The notes under the pieces were generated by a model. The model saw nothing but the letters and a program-made list of their open reading frames with translations. It ran no database searches and was not told where the DNA came from. A stretch of DNA of 64,000 bases. It comes from Noviherbaspirillum_A sp047237965 (GTDB lineage: Bacteria > Pseudomonadota > Gammaproteobacteria > Burkholderiales > Burkholderiaceae_D). Shown here one piece after another: positions 63,507-64,000 of the stretch. How positions within the stretch are numbered: the stretch's first letter is position 1; every line of letters starts with the position of its first letter. The stretch covers positions 1,364,001 to 1,428,000 of the forward strand of contig NZ_JBDFLX010000001.1 of assembly GCF_047237965.1 (NCBI RefSeq). Reading direction: 5' to 3'. Both the position numbers and the translations under genes were made by a program.

Positions 63507-63983
63507 CAATACCTTCACGCCCCAGTTCGCCGCCGACTCGTCGATCGCATTGACGATGGCGGTATTGATGTGCTCGCGCTCCTCGAAAGTCTTGTCCAGT
63601 TCCATGCGGCCGATCACGGAACGCAGCGTGGTCTGCGCCAGCTGGGTGATCGCGGCGACATAGTTCGACGAGCCGTAGGACGCGCGCATTGGGTCGGTCA
63701 CCTGGAAATACAGGATGCCGTCCACCTGCAGCTGGGTGTTGTCGCGCGTGATGCAAACCTGTGGCGGCACATCCAGCGGGATCTCCTTCAGGATGTGCTT
63801 GTAGGCCACCCGGTCGATGAAGGGAATCACGATATTCAGGCCAGGCCCGAGTATCGCGTGATACTTGCCCAGGCGCTCCACCACCCAGGCATGCTGCTGC
63901 GGCACGACCTTGATGGTCTTGATCACGAACACGACGGCGAGGATGAAAAAGACCAGGGTCAAAGAGCCAAACGTGATTTCCAT
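63501..63983 (-). pseudogene. qmcA: Host SPFH/stomatin-like gene, 5' part, broken by the island
   Basis: About 161 intact N-terminal residues: membrane anchor (VFFILAVVFVIKTI), then the SPFH domain (HAWVVERLGKYHAILGPGLN, IPLDVPPQVCITRDN, QLAQTTLRSVIGRMELDKTF) up to NWGVKVLRY. After that the frame reads about 24 foreign residues and stops at 63426. Full-length family members have about 300 residues, so the rest should lie beyond the other island end. It is GC-rich, unlike the adjacent module. Start has GGAG upstream. The gene symbol is a best guess for the paraslipin/QmcA group. Confidence 0.8.
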
Positions 63984-64000
63984 AGGTGCTTACTCCGGTT

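Noticed and set aside
1..64000. CRISPR arrays, rRNA and tRNA genes
   Set aside because: No regularly spaced 25-40-bp repeats and no recognisable tRNA or rRNA sequence were seen on reading either strand. A tRNA scan would be needed to exclude a degenerate copy.

Overview
The window reads as most of a large heavy-metal resistance island in a betaproteobacterium, most likely Burkholderiales and perhaps Oxalobacteraceae. This is a judgement from protein style and gene content, not from a search. Nearly every recognisable gene handles arsenic, copper/silver, mercury, lead/cadmium/zinc or cobalt. The right end carries a recombinase module that abuts a broken host gene for an SPFH (stomatin-like) protein. 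The ars genes and the broken SPFH gene look GC-rich. Much of the interior, and the recombinase module in particular, looks more AT-rich, which suggests a composite origin.

Layout. 1-3.7 kb: ars operon (arsR-arsC-acr3-arsH, minus strand, arsH cut by the window edge) divergent from an MFS transporter. 4.1-5.6 kb: two exported proteins of uncertain role. 5.8-10.1 kb: copper cluster, with copZ-fdx-copR-copS on the minus strand headed by a CueR-type promoter, divergent from copCD. 10.3-13.4 kb: three accessory genes (N/S/T-rich protein, SEC-C protein, GIY-YIG-like protein). 13.6-17.2 kb: a six-gene operon with its own ZntR-like regulator and promoter (thioredoxin-like, CcdA-like, small helical protein, DUF4865, ATP-grasp). 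18.1-21 kb: copA-cueR. 21.3-22.8 kb: a winged-helix-like protein flanked by two iteron-like arrays. 23.7-25.2 kb: merR, merT, merP and a small Cys-rich gene, with only a decayed scrap of an apparent merA. 26-29 kb: pbrR/cadR divergent from a Pb/Cd/Zn P-type ATPase. 29.4-37.5 kb: a copper-storage-like protein, then czcI-C-B-A-D on the minus strand. 37.8-42.3 kb: a frameshifted DUF305 gene, membrane protein, DUF411, a CusF-like protein and two DUF4148 paralogues. 42.4-50.1 kb: cusCBA with accessory small genes and a Met-rich CusF. 50.2-53.4 kb: a second copper-storage-like protein, a DUF305 protein, a 1.3-kb gene-poor stretch, and an intact slipin.

53.7-63.5 kb is the most unusual part. A near-consensus LexA (SOS) box precedes six tightly packed, co-directional genes: two very large divergent tyrosine-recombinase-like proteins, a coiled-coil protein, a small putative DNA-binding/coiled-coil protein, a RecD-like helicase and a third tyrosine recombinase. 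The last gene stops about 140 bp from the point where the host SPFH reading frame is interrupted (about position 63500). I infer that this is the island's integration machinery and that the right junction is visible, with the left junction outside the window.

Regulation is legible. MerR-family promoters with 19-20-bp spacers and central dyads sit upstream of copZ, copA, the ZntR-like operon, mer and pbrA. A near-identical palindrome of the form ATTAC-N6-GTAAT lies about 105 bp upstream of both DUF4148 genes and about 100 bp upstream of the cus operon, and is a good candidate CopR/CusR site. An ArsR-type palindrome lies between arsR and the MFS gene.
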